In this document: positions 32,571-40,496 of the stretch, piece after piece
How positions within the stretch are numbered: position 1 is the stretch's first letter
Layout: the number at the start of each line of letters is the position of its first letter
Assembly: GCF_001545035.1 (NCBI RefSeq)
Contig: NZ_FCOJ02000003.1
Location: 124,001 to 188,000, forward strand
DNA from: Caballeronia glebae
GTDB taxonomy: Bacteria > Pseudomonadota > Gammaproteobacteria > Burkholderiales > Burkholderiaceae
DNA: 64,000 bases
Direction: 5' to 3'
Notes under the pieces: model-generated
Told to the model about the DNA's origin: nothing
Database searches by the model: none
What the model saw: the letters and a program-made list of their open reading frames with translations, nothing else
Position numbers and translations under genes: made by a program

Positions 32571-33611
32571 GTGAAAGGAGTCAGGCTATGGGGCGCGGCG
32601 CTCGTCGCGTATGTCGTGTCGGGGTCGGGTGCGGCGTTCGCCGCCGATCTCACGACGGTGCGCGTCGGCATCGCCAACGCGAGCAGCGACGTGGCGTTTT
32701 TCATCGCCGAGAAGAAGGGTTACTTTCGTCAGGAAGGACTCGACGCGAAGTTCATCCCGTTCGACTCCGGCGCGAAGATGGTCGCGCCGCTCGGCGCAGG
32801 CCAGCTCGACGTGGCGGGCGGATCGCCTTCGGCAGGTTTGTATAACGCGGTCGTGCGCGGCATCGGCATAAAGATCGTCGCGGACAAGGGCTCGACGCCG
32901 CCGGGTTATGGTTATCAGCCGCTGCTGGTGCGTGCCGATCTCGTCGCGAGTGGCCGCTACAAGTCGCTCGCCGATCTCAAGGGCATGAAAGTCGCGGGCA
33001 GCGCGACGGGCAGCGCATCGACGTCGACGATGAACGAGGCGCTCAAGAAAGCCGGCCTCAAGACGAGCGATGTCGAGCGCATCTATCTCTCGTTTCCGCA
33101 ACATGTGATGGCGCTGCAAAACAAGGCTGTCGATGCGGCGCTCACGACCGAGCCTTCCGCGACCGAGGCCGTGAAGCGCGGCGCGGCCGTGCGCGTGGTC
33201 GGTGACGATCAAATCTATCCGAATCATCAGCTCGCGGTCGTGCTCTATTCGACCGGCTTCATCAAGGATCATCCGGAAGCGGCGAAGGCGTTCATGCGCG
33301 CGTATATCCATGCGGTGCGGGACTATAACAATGCGCTTTCGAACGGCAAGATCGCCGGCCCGAACGCGCCCGAAGTTATCTCCATCCTCACCGAATACAC
33401 GCCCATCAAGGACCCTAACATCTATCGCACGATCGTGCCGCAGGGCACCAATCCGGACGGCAAGCTCAATGTCGCCAGCCTGGAAAACGATCTCGCGTTC
33501 TTCAAGAGCGAAGGTGTCGTGAAGGGCAACGTCACGGTCGCGCAAGTGCTGGACACGTCCTTTGCGGAAAACGCCGTGAAGCAACTCGGCCCGTATAAGC
33601 CGACCAAGTAA
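32571..33611 (+). CDS. ABC transporter substrate-binding protein (NitT/TauT family)
   Basis: 346 residues with a signal peptide (cleavage near AAFAADL, residue 25) and the SsuA/TauA-type fold: VRVGIANASSDVAFFIAEKK, GYFRQEGLDAKFIPFDSGA and AALTTEPSATEAVKRGAAVR. It binds the substrate for the ATPase and permease encoded next. The family imports sulfonates, nitrate, pyrimidines or aromatic acids; the neighbourhood favours an aromatic acid. It starts with GTG at 32571, preceded by AAGGAG. The ATPase gene starts 9 bases after the stop. Confidence 0.9.
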   Translation: MKGVRLWGAALVAYVVSGSGAAFAADLTTVRVGIANASSDVAFFIAEKKGYFRQEGLDAKFIPFDSGAKMVAPLGAGQLDVAGGSPSAGLYNAVVRGIGIKIVADKGSTPPGYGYQPLLVRADLVASGRYKSLADLKGMKVAGSATGSASTSTMNEALKKAGLKTSDVERIYLSFPQHVMALQNKAVDAALTTEPSATEAVKRGAAVRVVGDDQIYPNHQLAVVLYSTGFIKDHPEAAKAFMRAYIHAVRDYNNALSNGKIAGPNAPEVISILTEYTPIKDPNIYRTIVPQGTNPDGKLNVASLENDLAFFKSEGVVKGNVTVAQVLDTSFAENAVKQLGPYKPTK

Positions 33612-33620
33612 GGAGCCGGC

Positions 33621-34445
33621 ATGTCGATTCCCTCTCTTTCCGATGACGCGCCGGTCAAGATCCGCCTGCGCAATCTGACCAAGTCGTTTCAATCGGGTGG
33701 CGGGACCGTAACCGCGCTCGACAACATCACGCTCGACATTCCGACGGGCTGCTTCTTCATGATCGTCGGGCCGAGCGGCTGCGGAAAGTCCACGCTGTTG
33801 CGCATGCTCGCGAATCTCGACGAGCCGACGAGCGGTACCGTCGAAATCAGCGCGCCCAGCGAAAAGCGTCCGAGCAATTCGATGGTCTTTCAAGGCGATT
33901 CGCTCTTCCCGTGGATGACCGTGTGGGACAACGCCGCTTACGGTCTCAAGTTGCGCGGCGTGCCGAAAGCGCAGATACGCGAAGTGGTCGGACATTACCT
34001 GAGTCGCACGGGCCTCACGCGCTTTGCGAAGGCTTATCCGCATCAATTGTCGGGCGGCATGCGTCAGCGTGTATCGATTGCGCGCGCGTTCGCGAACGAT
34101 CCCGACATCCTGCTGATGGACGAGCCCTTCTCCGCACTCGACGAGCAGAACAAGGTGCTGCTGCAGGAAGAGTTGCTGCGCATCTGGGAAGAGACGCGCA
34201 AGACGGTGCTATTCATTACGCACAGCGTCGATGAAGCGGTCACGCTCGGCGATCGCGTGATGATCATGACGGCGCAACCGGGCACGGCAAAGCAGATCGT
34301 CGACGTGCCGTTCGAGCGTCCGCGCTCGGTGCTCGAACTGCGTTCGCGGCCCGAGTACGGCGAGTTCGTCTATTCCATCTGGGGACAATTGCGCGACGAA
34401 GTTCAGCGCGCCCGTGCCCGCGACCTTGGCGAGATTCACGCATGA
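33621..34445 (+). CDS. ABC transporter ATP-binding protein (NitT/TauT family)
   Basis: 274 residues. Walker A is GPSGCGKSTLL, the signature is LSGGMRQRVSIARAF, Walker B is DILLMDEPFSALD, and the switch histidine is in VLFITHSVDEA. It energises import through the permease encoded next, whose ATG overlaps its stop (ATGA at 34442). There is no C-terminal regulatory domain. Confidence 0.93.
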   Translation: MSIPSLSDDAPVKIRLRNLTKSFQSGGGTVTALDNITLDIPTGCFFMIVGPSGCGKSTLLRMLANLDEPTSGTVEISAPSEKRPSNSMVFQGDSLFPWMTVWDNAAYGLKLRGVPKAQIREVVGHYLSRTGLTRFAKAYPHQLSGGMRQRVSIARAFANDPDILLMDEPFSALDEQNKVLLQEELLRIWEETRKTVLFITHSVDEAVTLGDRVMIMTAQPGTAKQIVDVPFERPRSVLELRSRPEYGEFVYSIWGQLRDEVQRARARDLGEIHA

Positions 34446-35275
34446 AAACCGCGCAAAAACTGACCGCACCGGCGATGCAATACAAGTCCTCTCCTTCCCG
34501 GCTCAAGCGCTTATTCTCGCGCAACAATCGTGACCGCATGATCAGCATCGCGTCGCCGATCGTGCTTCTGCTCGTGTGGCAGATTCTCGCGGAAACGGGC
34601 GTTATCGACGAACGCTTCTTTCCCGCGCCGTCGAAAGTGTTCGGCACGTTCATCGCGCTCGTGAACGACGGTTCGCTTTGGGACAACACGTGGGCGACGC
34701 TGCAACGGCTCTTCTGGGGCACGCTCGCGGGCGGCATCCCGGCATTGCTTCTCGGCGTCGCGATCGGACTCTCGCGGCCGCTGCGCGCCGTGTTCGATCC
34801 GCTCATCGCGGCGACGTATCCGGTGCCGAAGAGCGCGATTTTCCCGCTTTTGTTGCTGATCTGCGGCCTCGGTGAAGCCTCGAAAATCGTGATGGTCGCG
34901 ATCGGCGTGTTCTTTCCCGTGCTCATCAATACCGCGACGGGCGTGCTCGAAATCAACAAGATCTATCTCGACGTGGGCCGCAACTTTCGCGCGAGCCGCT
35001 GGCAAGTGTTTCGCACGATCGCGCTGCCGGGCGCCGTGCCGCACATCATGAGCGGCATCAAGCTCGGCATCGGTCTCGGTCTGATGCTGATCGCGATTGC
35101 GGAAATGATCGGCTCGAAAAGCGGCCTCGGCTACATGATCTGGAACGCGTGGGAACTGCTCTCCGTGGAACAGATGTATGTGGGTTTGCTCGTCATCGCG
35201 GCGCTCGGTTACATCATCTCGGTCGTGCTGACCGAGCTTGAGCGCAAGCTGATTCCGTGGAAGTCGTCGCGTTGA
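34442..35275 (+). CDS. ABC transporter permease (NitT/TauT family)
   Basis: 277 residues with about six membrane helices. The BPD-transport loop is seen as VGRNFRASRWQVFRTIALPG followed by AVPHIMSGIKLGIGLGLML. The N-terminal 25 residues are basic and cytosolic. Coupled to the ATPase gene by a 4-base overlap. With the binding protein it makes a complete importer (two permeases as a homodimer). Confidence 0.92.
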   Translation: MKTAQKLTAPAMQYKSSPSRLKRLFSRNNRDRMISIASPIVLLLVWQILAETGVIDERFFPAPSKVFGTFIALVNDGSLWDNTWATLQRLFWGTLAGGIPALLLGVAIGLSRPLRAVFDPLIAATYPVPKSAIFPLLLLICGLGEASKIVMVAIGVFFPVLINTATGVLEINKIYLDVGRNFRASRWQVFRTIALPGAVPHIMSGIKLGIGLGLMLIAIAEMIGSKSGLGYMIWNAWELLSVEQMYVGLLVIAALGYIISVVLTELERKLIPWKSSR

Positions 35276-35300
35276 ACGCGGCTCATCATTTCGTCACGAC

Positions 35301-36011
35301 ATGAACTCGACCGCAACGATTCAAACCGAAAGCCACACCGGCCAGAAGCGCATGCTGGCCGACGCGATCCTCATGCTTGAACGCGCCGGAGTCATCGACT
35401 TCAACGGGCATGCAAGCTGGCGCGTGCCGGGCCAGGAGCGCATGTTGATCAACTCCGGCGCGTCGGTGCGCAGCGCGCTCACGGCGGCGGATATCGTCAT
35501 CGTCGATTTCGACGGCAACCTGATCGAAGGCGATGCCGTTGCGCCGATGGAGTTTCATATCCACTCGGAGATCTATCGCAAGCGGCCGGACGTCGGCTCG
35601 GTGATTCACGCGCATCCGCTATGGTCCACGCTCTTCAGCATGACGGGCAAGCCGGTGCTGCCGGTGATCATGCAGGCGGCCGTGCTCGGCGAGATTCGAC
35701 GCTTTCCGAAGACCGCTTCGATCAATCGCCAGGAACTCGGTGAAGCGCTCGCCGACGCGCTCGGGCCGCATCGTGTCGCGATGCTTAAGTCGCATGGTTC
35801 GGTGATCGCGGCATCGAGCATTCTCGAAGCGTTCGTGCTCGCGTTCTATCTGGAGGAGAACGCGCACCGACAGTATCTCGCGAGTCAGCTCGGCGAACCG
35901 ACCGTGCTCGATGCCGATCAGATCGCCGTCATTCAGCGTGATCTATGGAAGCCGCACCTCCTGCAGAAGGTCTGGGACTATCACGCGGGCAAGCTCCGCG
36001 CTCGCGATTGA
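35301..36011 (+). CDS. Class II aldolase/adducin family protein 2 (possible decarboxylase)
   Basis: 236 residues. Metal-site residues are visible in EFHIHSEIYRKRPDVGSVIH with the next HP, and in MLKSHGSVIA. The first motif INSGASVRSALTAADIVIVD resembles the substrate loop of the family. In an operon with an aromatic-acid-type ABC importer it may be an aromatic acid decarboxylase like 3,4-dihydroxyphthalate decarboxylase, or a retro-aldolase acting on a side chain. It lies 25 bases after the permease and 12 bases before the CobW gene. Confidence 0.8.
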   Translation: MNSTATIQTESHTGQKRMLADAILMLERAGVIDFNGHASWRVPGQERMLINSGASVRSALTAADIVIVDFDGNLIEGDAVAPMEFHIHSEIYRKRPDVGSVIHAHPLWSTLFSMTGKPVLPVIMQAAVLGEIRRFPKTASINRQELGEALADALGPHRVAMLKSHGSVIAASSILEAFVLAFYLEENAHRQYLASQLGEPTVLDADQIAVIQRDLWKPHLLQKVWDYHAGKLRARD

Positions 36012-36023
36012 GTTTCGTATCGA

Positions 36024-36935
36024 ATGCATCGCGAACGCATACCGGTCTATGTCGTGACCGGCTTTCTCGGCAGCGGCAAATCCACGCTGCTATCGCGCTG
36101 GCTGAAGGAAGCGCCCTTCTCGAATGCCGCGCTCATCGTCAATGAAGTGGGCGAGGTCGGCATCGATCATGCAACGCTCGGCTTCTCGGGCGATGCATCG
36201 ATGCTGCTCGCCGATGCGTGCGTCTGTTGCAGCGGCCTGCCCGCGCTCAACGAAGCGCTCGAACAATTGTTCTGGGCGCGGCTCCATCGCAGCATCGCGC
36301 GCTTCGAGATGGTTGTCATCGAAACTACCGGCCTCGCCGATCCGGGACCGCTCGTTGCATCGCTGAGTCTCAATGCATTCGTGAAGGAACGATATCGCAT
36401 GGCGGGCACGTTCACGACGATTGCCGCGCCCAACGCAATCGATACGCTCGCGCGCTTCGCCGAGGCCCGCGCGCAACTCGGCGGCGCGGATGTGGCGATT
36501 GTCACCAAGACGGATCTTGTCAGCGCGGAAGAACTCGACGCCTTGAATGCGCAGTTGCCCAACGCGCGCATCGCGCATTCGGCGAACGCCAGCTTCGCGT
36601 TGCAGGACGCCCTCGCGCTTCTCGCCCAACCCGCGCATCGCATTGAAAGACCCGTTGCGCGTCCCTTCTCACGTCCGCGTTCGCACGATGCCGTGACGCA
36701 CTTCATCGCCATCGACGAAGCATCCGATATCGACGGTCTGCACGCGCAAGTGCGGGACATCACGGCGCGCCATGGCGATTCGCTGCTGAGACTGAAGGGA
36801 TTGGTGCGTCTGAAGAACCGTGAGGCGCTCGCGCTCGTGCAGTTCGCGCGTGGGGACGCGCATGCGCGAATCACGGAATGTGCCGCGAATGCCGTGAAAA
36901 GCGGTCTTACGTTGATCGTAAGAACGCAGGCCTGA
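36024..36935 (+). CDS. CobW/COG0523 family GTPase (metal chaperone type)
   Basis: 303 residues. G1/Walker A is GFLGSGKST (13-21), the metal-binding CxCC motif is Cys66-Val-Cys68-Cys69, the Walker B-like ETTGLADPG is near 110, and the base-recognition motif is TKTD near 165. A C-terminal CobW domain is present (about 220-303) without a histidine-rich tail. Family members insert metals (zinc, cobalt, iron) into client enzymes. It is last in the porin-side operon and follows the class II aldolase-like enzyme by 12 bases, so that metal enzyme or the nearby Rieske oxygenase could be its client. Confidence 0.85.
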   Translation: MHRERIPVYVVTGFLGSGKSTLLSRWLKEAPFSNAALIVNEVGEVGIDHATLGFSGDASMLLADACVCCSGLPALNEALEQLFWARLHRSIARFEMVVIETTGLADPGPLVASLSLNAFVKERYRMAGTFTTIAAPNAIDTLARFAEARAQLGGADVAIVTKTDLVSAEELDALNAQLPNARIAHSANASFALQDALALLAQPAHRIERPVARPFSRPRSHDAVTHFIAIDEASDIDGLHAQVRDITARHGDSLLRLKGLVRLKNREALALVQFARGDAHARITECAANAVKSGLTLIVRTQA

Positions 36936-36976
36936 CGCTAAACGCGCGCGCCGAAACGCACGCGCTATAGCCAGTT

Positions 36977-37303
36977 TCATTCGCCGTCGATCTCGATCGT
37001 CACCTCGCCATCGGCGACACGCGTCTTGTAGGTCTTGAGCGGAATCATGCAGGGCGGCGCGACGACTTCGCCCGTCTTGATGTTGAACGAGCCGTTATGG
37101 AAATCGCATTCCACCACGTCGCCGTCGATATAGCCCTCGGACAACGAGCCCGGCCCGTGCGTGCAGGTATCGTTGGTGACGAAGTACTCGCCCTGAATGT
37201 TGAACACGGCGAGCGTGAGGCCGTTTTTCTCGACTTTGATCGCCTGACCCTCGGCGACTTCGCCGGCTTTGCAAAGACTGGCAAATGCGCAAGCTTGATG
37301 CAT
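36977..37303 (-). CDS. Rieske-type ferredoxin of oxygenase system B
   Basis: 108 residues, typical of naphthalene/biphenyl dioxygenase ferredoxins. Rieske ligands are Cys47, His49, Cys66 and His69 (DTCTHGPGSLSEG and CDFHNGSFN). It shuttles electrons from a reductase to an oxygenase. It is divergent from oxygenase B across a region with an IclR operator and is the only ferredoxin gene in the window; the matching FAD/2Fe-2S reductase is at 28976-30016 in the IclR operon. GGAGAT lies upstream of the ATG. Confidence 0.93.
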   Translation of the reverse strand: MHQACAFASLCKAGEVAEGQAIKVEKNGLTLAVFNIQGEYFVTNDTCTHGPGSLSEGYIDGDVVECDFHNGSFNIKTGEVVAPPCMIPLKTYKTRVADGEVTIEIDGE

Positions 37304-37370
37304 CGGTTATCTCCTTCTCCGTTTGACATGAGATGGGCCAAATGATAACTTTGTTCCTGTTTGATGAACA

Positions 37371-37391
37371 GCGTTCCTTTATACGGAACGC
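37371..37391. promoter_or_regulatory. IclR operator 2 (between ferredoxin and oxygenase B)
   Basis: Perfect 7-bp arms GCGTTCC (37371-37377) and GGAACGC (37385-37391) around TTTATAC, the same core and spacing as operator 1. It lies 68 bases upstream of the ferredoxin start and 102 bases upstream of oxygenase B, so one site could control both directions. Confidence 0.75.
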
Positions 37392-37492
37392 ATCGAAAAC
37401 AACGCCAAAGGCGTACCCGTGAAAAGCGGCGCGAACGAACGGTCCACACGAACACACGTCGAGAGACGAGCGCAAACCCTGAGGCAAGCACT

Positions 37493-38779
37493 ATGTTGAG
37501 AAAAGAGCAAAACGATCTGGTCACGCAAACCGGCCCCGCCACGCCGATGGGCGAATTGTTCCGCCGCTTCTGGCTGCCTGCGCTCCTGTCCGAGGAAGTC
37601 GCGGTGCCGGGGGGCGAACCAGTGCGTCTGCAATTGCTGTCGGAGCGCATGCTCGCGTTCCGCGATTCGGAAGGCAAGCTCGGTCTCATCGACGAGTTCT
37701 GCGCGCATCGCGGCGTCTCGCTCTGGTTCGGCCGCAATGAGGAAGGCGGTATTCGCTGCCCGTATCACGGCTGGAAATACGATGTGAACGGCCAGTGCAT
37801 CGACGTGCCGTCTGAACCGGCCGCGAGCGGCTATTGCAACAAGATCAAGCTGAAGTCCTATCCGCTCGTCGAGCAAGGCGGCGTGGTCTGGGTGTACATG
37901 GGACCGAAGGAAGAGCAACCGCCGCTGCCCGCATTCGAGTTCTCGACCGTGCCCCAGAGTCAGTCGTTCATGACCAAGCGGCTCCAGGAATGCAACTGGC
38001 TGCAGGCGCTCGAAGGCGGCGTCGATTCGAGCCACGTCTCGTTTCTGCACAGCGGCAGCCTCAACACGGACCCGCTTTTCAAGGGCTCGCGCGGCAATCA
38101 GTACAACCTTTCCGATCTGAGCCCCGTGTTCGAAGTAGTCGAATCCGATGGCGGCCTCTTCATCGGCGCGCGCCGCAATGCCGAGGACGACCAGTATTAC
38201 TGGCGCATCACGCCGTGGGTCATGCCCTGCTTCACGATGGTTCCGCCGCGCGGCGATCATCCGGTGCATGGCCACTTCTGGGTGCCTATCGACGATGAAA
38301 ACTGCTGGGCCTGGAGCTTCGACTATCACCCGACGCGCGATCTCACCGAAACCGAAGTGCAGGCAATGAAGGACGGCAAGGGCATTCACGTGCGCTACAT
38401 TCCCGGCACGTATATTCCGCTGCAGAACAAGACCAATAACTATCTGATGGATCGCGCCGCGCAAAAGACGGGCATCACGTATAGCGGCATCGAAGGTATT
38501 GCGATGCAGGACGCATCGCTTCAGGAAAGCATGGGACCGATTCAGGATCGGACTCGCGAGAATCTGGTTTCGACGGACAACGGCATCATCATGGTGCGTC
38601 ATCGTTTGATGAAGGCGGCGCGCGCGCTCGCGGAGAAAGGCATCGAGCCGCCGGGACGCGATCCGGAATCGCAAAAGGTGCGTTCGGTCGCTATCGTCCT
38701 GCATCGCGAAAAGCCCTTCAAGGAAGGCGCGCACGATGCGCTTCACGCCGAAGCGGGCAAGGCACACACCACCATCTGA
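37493..38779 (+). CDS. Rieske oxygenase alpha subunit B (phthalate 4,5-dioxygenase-like)
   Basis: 428 residues. Rieske ligands are Cys70, His72, Cys89 and His92 (EFCAHRGVSL and RCPYHGWKYD). The iron site is CNWLQALEGGVDSSHVSFLH with Asp178, His181 and His186. Of the three oxygenases here its N-terminus (GPATPMGELFRRFWLPALLS) looks closest to phthalate 4,5-dioxygenase. It leads an operon with an alcohol dehydrogenase, an unknown protein and an MFS permease. The start at 37493 fits the family N-terminus (MLRKEQND) with GAGG upstream; 44 further upstream codons in frame are not family-like and overlap the operator. Confidence 0.92.
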   Translation: MLRKEQNDLVTQTGPATPMGELFRRFWLPALLSEEVAVPGGEPVRLQLLSERMLAFRDSEGKLGLIDEFCAHRGVSLWFGRNEEGGIRCPYHGWKYDVNGQCIDVPSEPAASGYCNKIKLKSYPLVEQGGVVWVYMGPKEEQPPLPAFEFSTVPQSQSFMTKRLQECNWLQALEGGVDSSHVSFLHSGSLNTDPLFKGSRGNQYNLSDLSPVFEVVESDGGLFIGARRNAEDDQYYWRITPWVMPCFTMVPPRGDHPVHGHFWVPIDDENCWAWSFDYHPTRDLTETEVQAMKDGKGIHVRYIPGTYIPLQNKTNNYLMDRAAQKTGITYSGIEGIAMQDASLQESMGPIQDRTRENLVSTDNGIIMVRHRLMKAARALAEKGIEPPGRDPESQKVRSVAIVLHREKPFKEGAHDALHAEAGKAHTTI

Positions 38780-38822
38780 CGAGGACGCGCCCGGTTCGTC
38801 ATGAATCGCGCGCCATTGATGC

Positions 38823-39959
38823 ATGAACGAAATACACGGACATAGCGAAGCCTCGCGCACATTCAAGGCCGCTGTTGCGGTCGAGCCGTCGCGCACGGAG
38901 ATTCAGACGTTCGAGCGGCCCGCCATCACATCGTCGACGGGACTGTTGCGCGTCGCCATCACCGGCGTGTGCGGCAGCGACGGTCCCTACTATCGTCAAT
39001 TGCCGCAAAGCCGCGGGCCTTTGATTCTCGGGCACGAAACGGTCGGGCATATCGAGGAAGCAGGCGAACTCGCGCGCGCACGATGGGGCCTGAAAGAAGG
39101 CGATTACGTCGCGCTCGAAGAGTACGTGCCGTGCGGCCATTGCGAGTACTGTCTCTCCAACGAGTTCCGTCTTTGCGATGCCACCGACTGGCGTCTCAAC
39201 GGTCTGCGTTACGGCGCGACCGGTTTGCGCACCGCGCCGCGTTTTTGGGGCGGTTTCAGCCAGTATCAACATCTGCATATGAATACGGTGTTTCATCGCG
39301 TGCCCTCGAAGGTCGCGCCGAAACATGCGGCGCTTGCGCTCCCGCTCGGCAACGGCATCGAATGGGCGTATCTGCAAGGTGGCGCGGGGCCGGGTCAGGC
39401 CGTCGTGATTCAGGGACCGGGACAGCAAGGGTTATCGTGCGTCGTCGCGGCGCGTGAAGCGGGCGCGGCGAAGATCATCGTGACGGGGCTTTCGACGAAA
39501 ACCGATCGCGAGCGTCTCGAACTCGCGAGGCGTCTCGGTGCGGATCACACGATCGAAGTCGATCAGGAAGACGTGCTCGAACGCGTCGCCGATCTCACCG
39601 GCGGCGCAATGGCCGATCTCGTGATCGACTGCGCATCGGGCGGGCCGTCCACGGTCACGTCCGCGATCCAGCTCGCACGCAAGCGCGGCACTGTCGTGCT
39701 CGGCGGTCAGAAGCGCGTGCCGATTCCCGAGTTCAACAGCGACATGATCATCGCGCGTTTTCTCACGGTGAAGGGCATGCGCGGGCATAGCTATCAGTCG
39801 GTCGAGCTCGCGCTGCAACTCATCGCCGCGAATCGTCACGATGTCACGCAGATGAGCACTCACACTTTCGGCCTCGGCGACACCGATCTCGCGCTGCGCA
39901 CCTTGCAGGGCGACGGCGTCGAAGGCGCGATTCACATGACGATCGATCCATGGCAGTGA
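38823..39959 (+). CDS. Zinc-dependent alcohol dehydrogenase (MDR family)
   Basis: 378 residues. Catalytic zinc motifs GVCGSDGPYY and GHETVGHIEEAG, a complete structural zinc site (VPCGHCEYCLSNEFRLC, four Cys), and the NAD motif VIQGPGQQGLSCVVAA. It likely oxidises an alcohol or dihydrodiol made by oxygenase B or a downstream step. It lies 43 bases after oxygenase B. Its 3-prime end overlaps the next gene by 10 bases. Confidence 0.9.
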   Translation: MNEIHGHSEASRTFKAAVAVEPSRTEIQTFERPAITSSTGLLRVAITGVCGSDGPYYRQLPQSRGPLILGHETVGHIEEAGELARARWGLKEGDYVALEEYVPCGHCEYCLSNEFRLCDATDWRLNGLRYGATGLRTAPRFWGGFSQYQHLHMNTVFHRVPSKVAPKHAALALPLGNGIEWAYLQGGAGPGQAVVIQGPGQQGLSCVVAAREAGAAKIIVTGLSTKTDRERLELARRLGADHTIEVDQEDVLERVADLTGGAMADLVIDCASGGPSTVTSAIQLARKRGTVVLGGQKRVPIPEFNSDMIIARFLTVKGMRGHSYQSVELALQLIAANRHDVTQMSTHTFGLGDTDLALRTLQGDGVEGAIHMTIDPWQ

Positions 39960-40450
39960 CGACATCCGAACATCGCGCGTCTTCCGAGGTGCGTTTCAGG
40001 GTCCGGTCCCCGAATTCCGCGCCGCGCCGCATCAGGGTCATTGCTCTTACGGATGACGACGCGGAAGTGAGAAGATGCGCCGGGCGCGCGCACGCCGACG
40101 TGCACTTCGCGCGTGCCAGCGAGCTAGCCGCGTTGTTGCAGACCGAAGGCACGGATGCCGCGAGCATTCTGCGCAGCGTCGATGCGAACACGGCCGAGTT
40201 GAACGCATGGCTCGGCACGCCCGACCTCGTCGTCGTCGCGGGGCGCGAAGGCGACGATGCACAAGCGGGCGCGGTTGCGGCGAAGGCGTATCGCAGCCGC
40301 GGCGTGACTGTATCGGGCGTGATCGGCCCGCGCGACAATCACAGCGAACGCGCCGGCACCGCCGATCTTTTGCGCCCTCATTGCACGATGCTGATTCTTC
40401 CAGTAAGCGCAGGCTATCTGGAAGATCTGCTCGTCGCGCTCGGCGCATGA
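39950..40450 (+). CDS. Uncharacterised 166-residue protein in oxygenase B operon
   Basis: I do not recognise this protein. It has no signal peptide or membrane helix. Residues 1-25 are basic and serine-rich; the rest looks like an alpha/beta fold, with a hydrophobic strand followed by GREGDDAQAGAVAAKAYRSR and a second strand in TVSGVIGPRDN, then TMLILPVSAGYLEDLLVALG, reminiscent of a small nucleotide- or ligand-binding domain. It overlaps the dehydrogenase gene by 10 bases and precedes the MFS gene by 46, so it is almost certainly expressed with the catabolic genes. Codon bias is like that of its neighbours, supporting a real gene. Confidence 0.7.
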   Translation: MAVTTSEHRASSEVRFRVRSPNSAPRRIRVIALTDDDAEVRRCAGRAHADVHFARASELAALLQTEGTDAASILRSVDANTAELNAWLGTPDLVVVAGREGDDAQAGAVAAKAYRSRGVTVSGVIGPRDNHSERAGTADLLRPHCTMLILPVSAGYLEDLLVALGA

Positions 40451-40496
40451 CAAACGAATTCGTCCACGCACGCGCGGACATGCAGGAGACAAGGCC

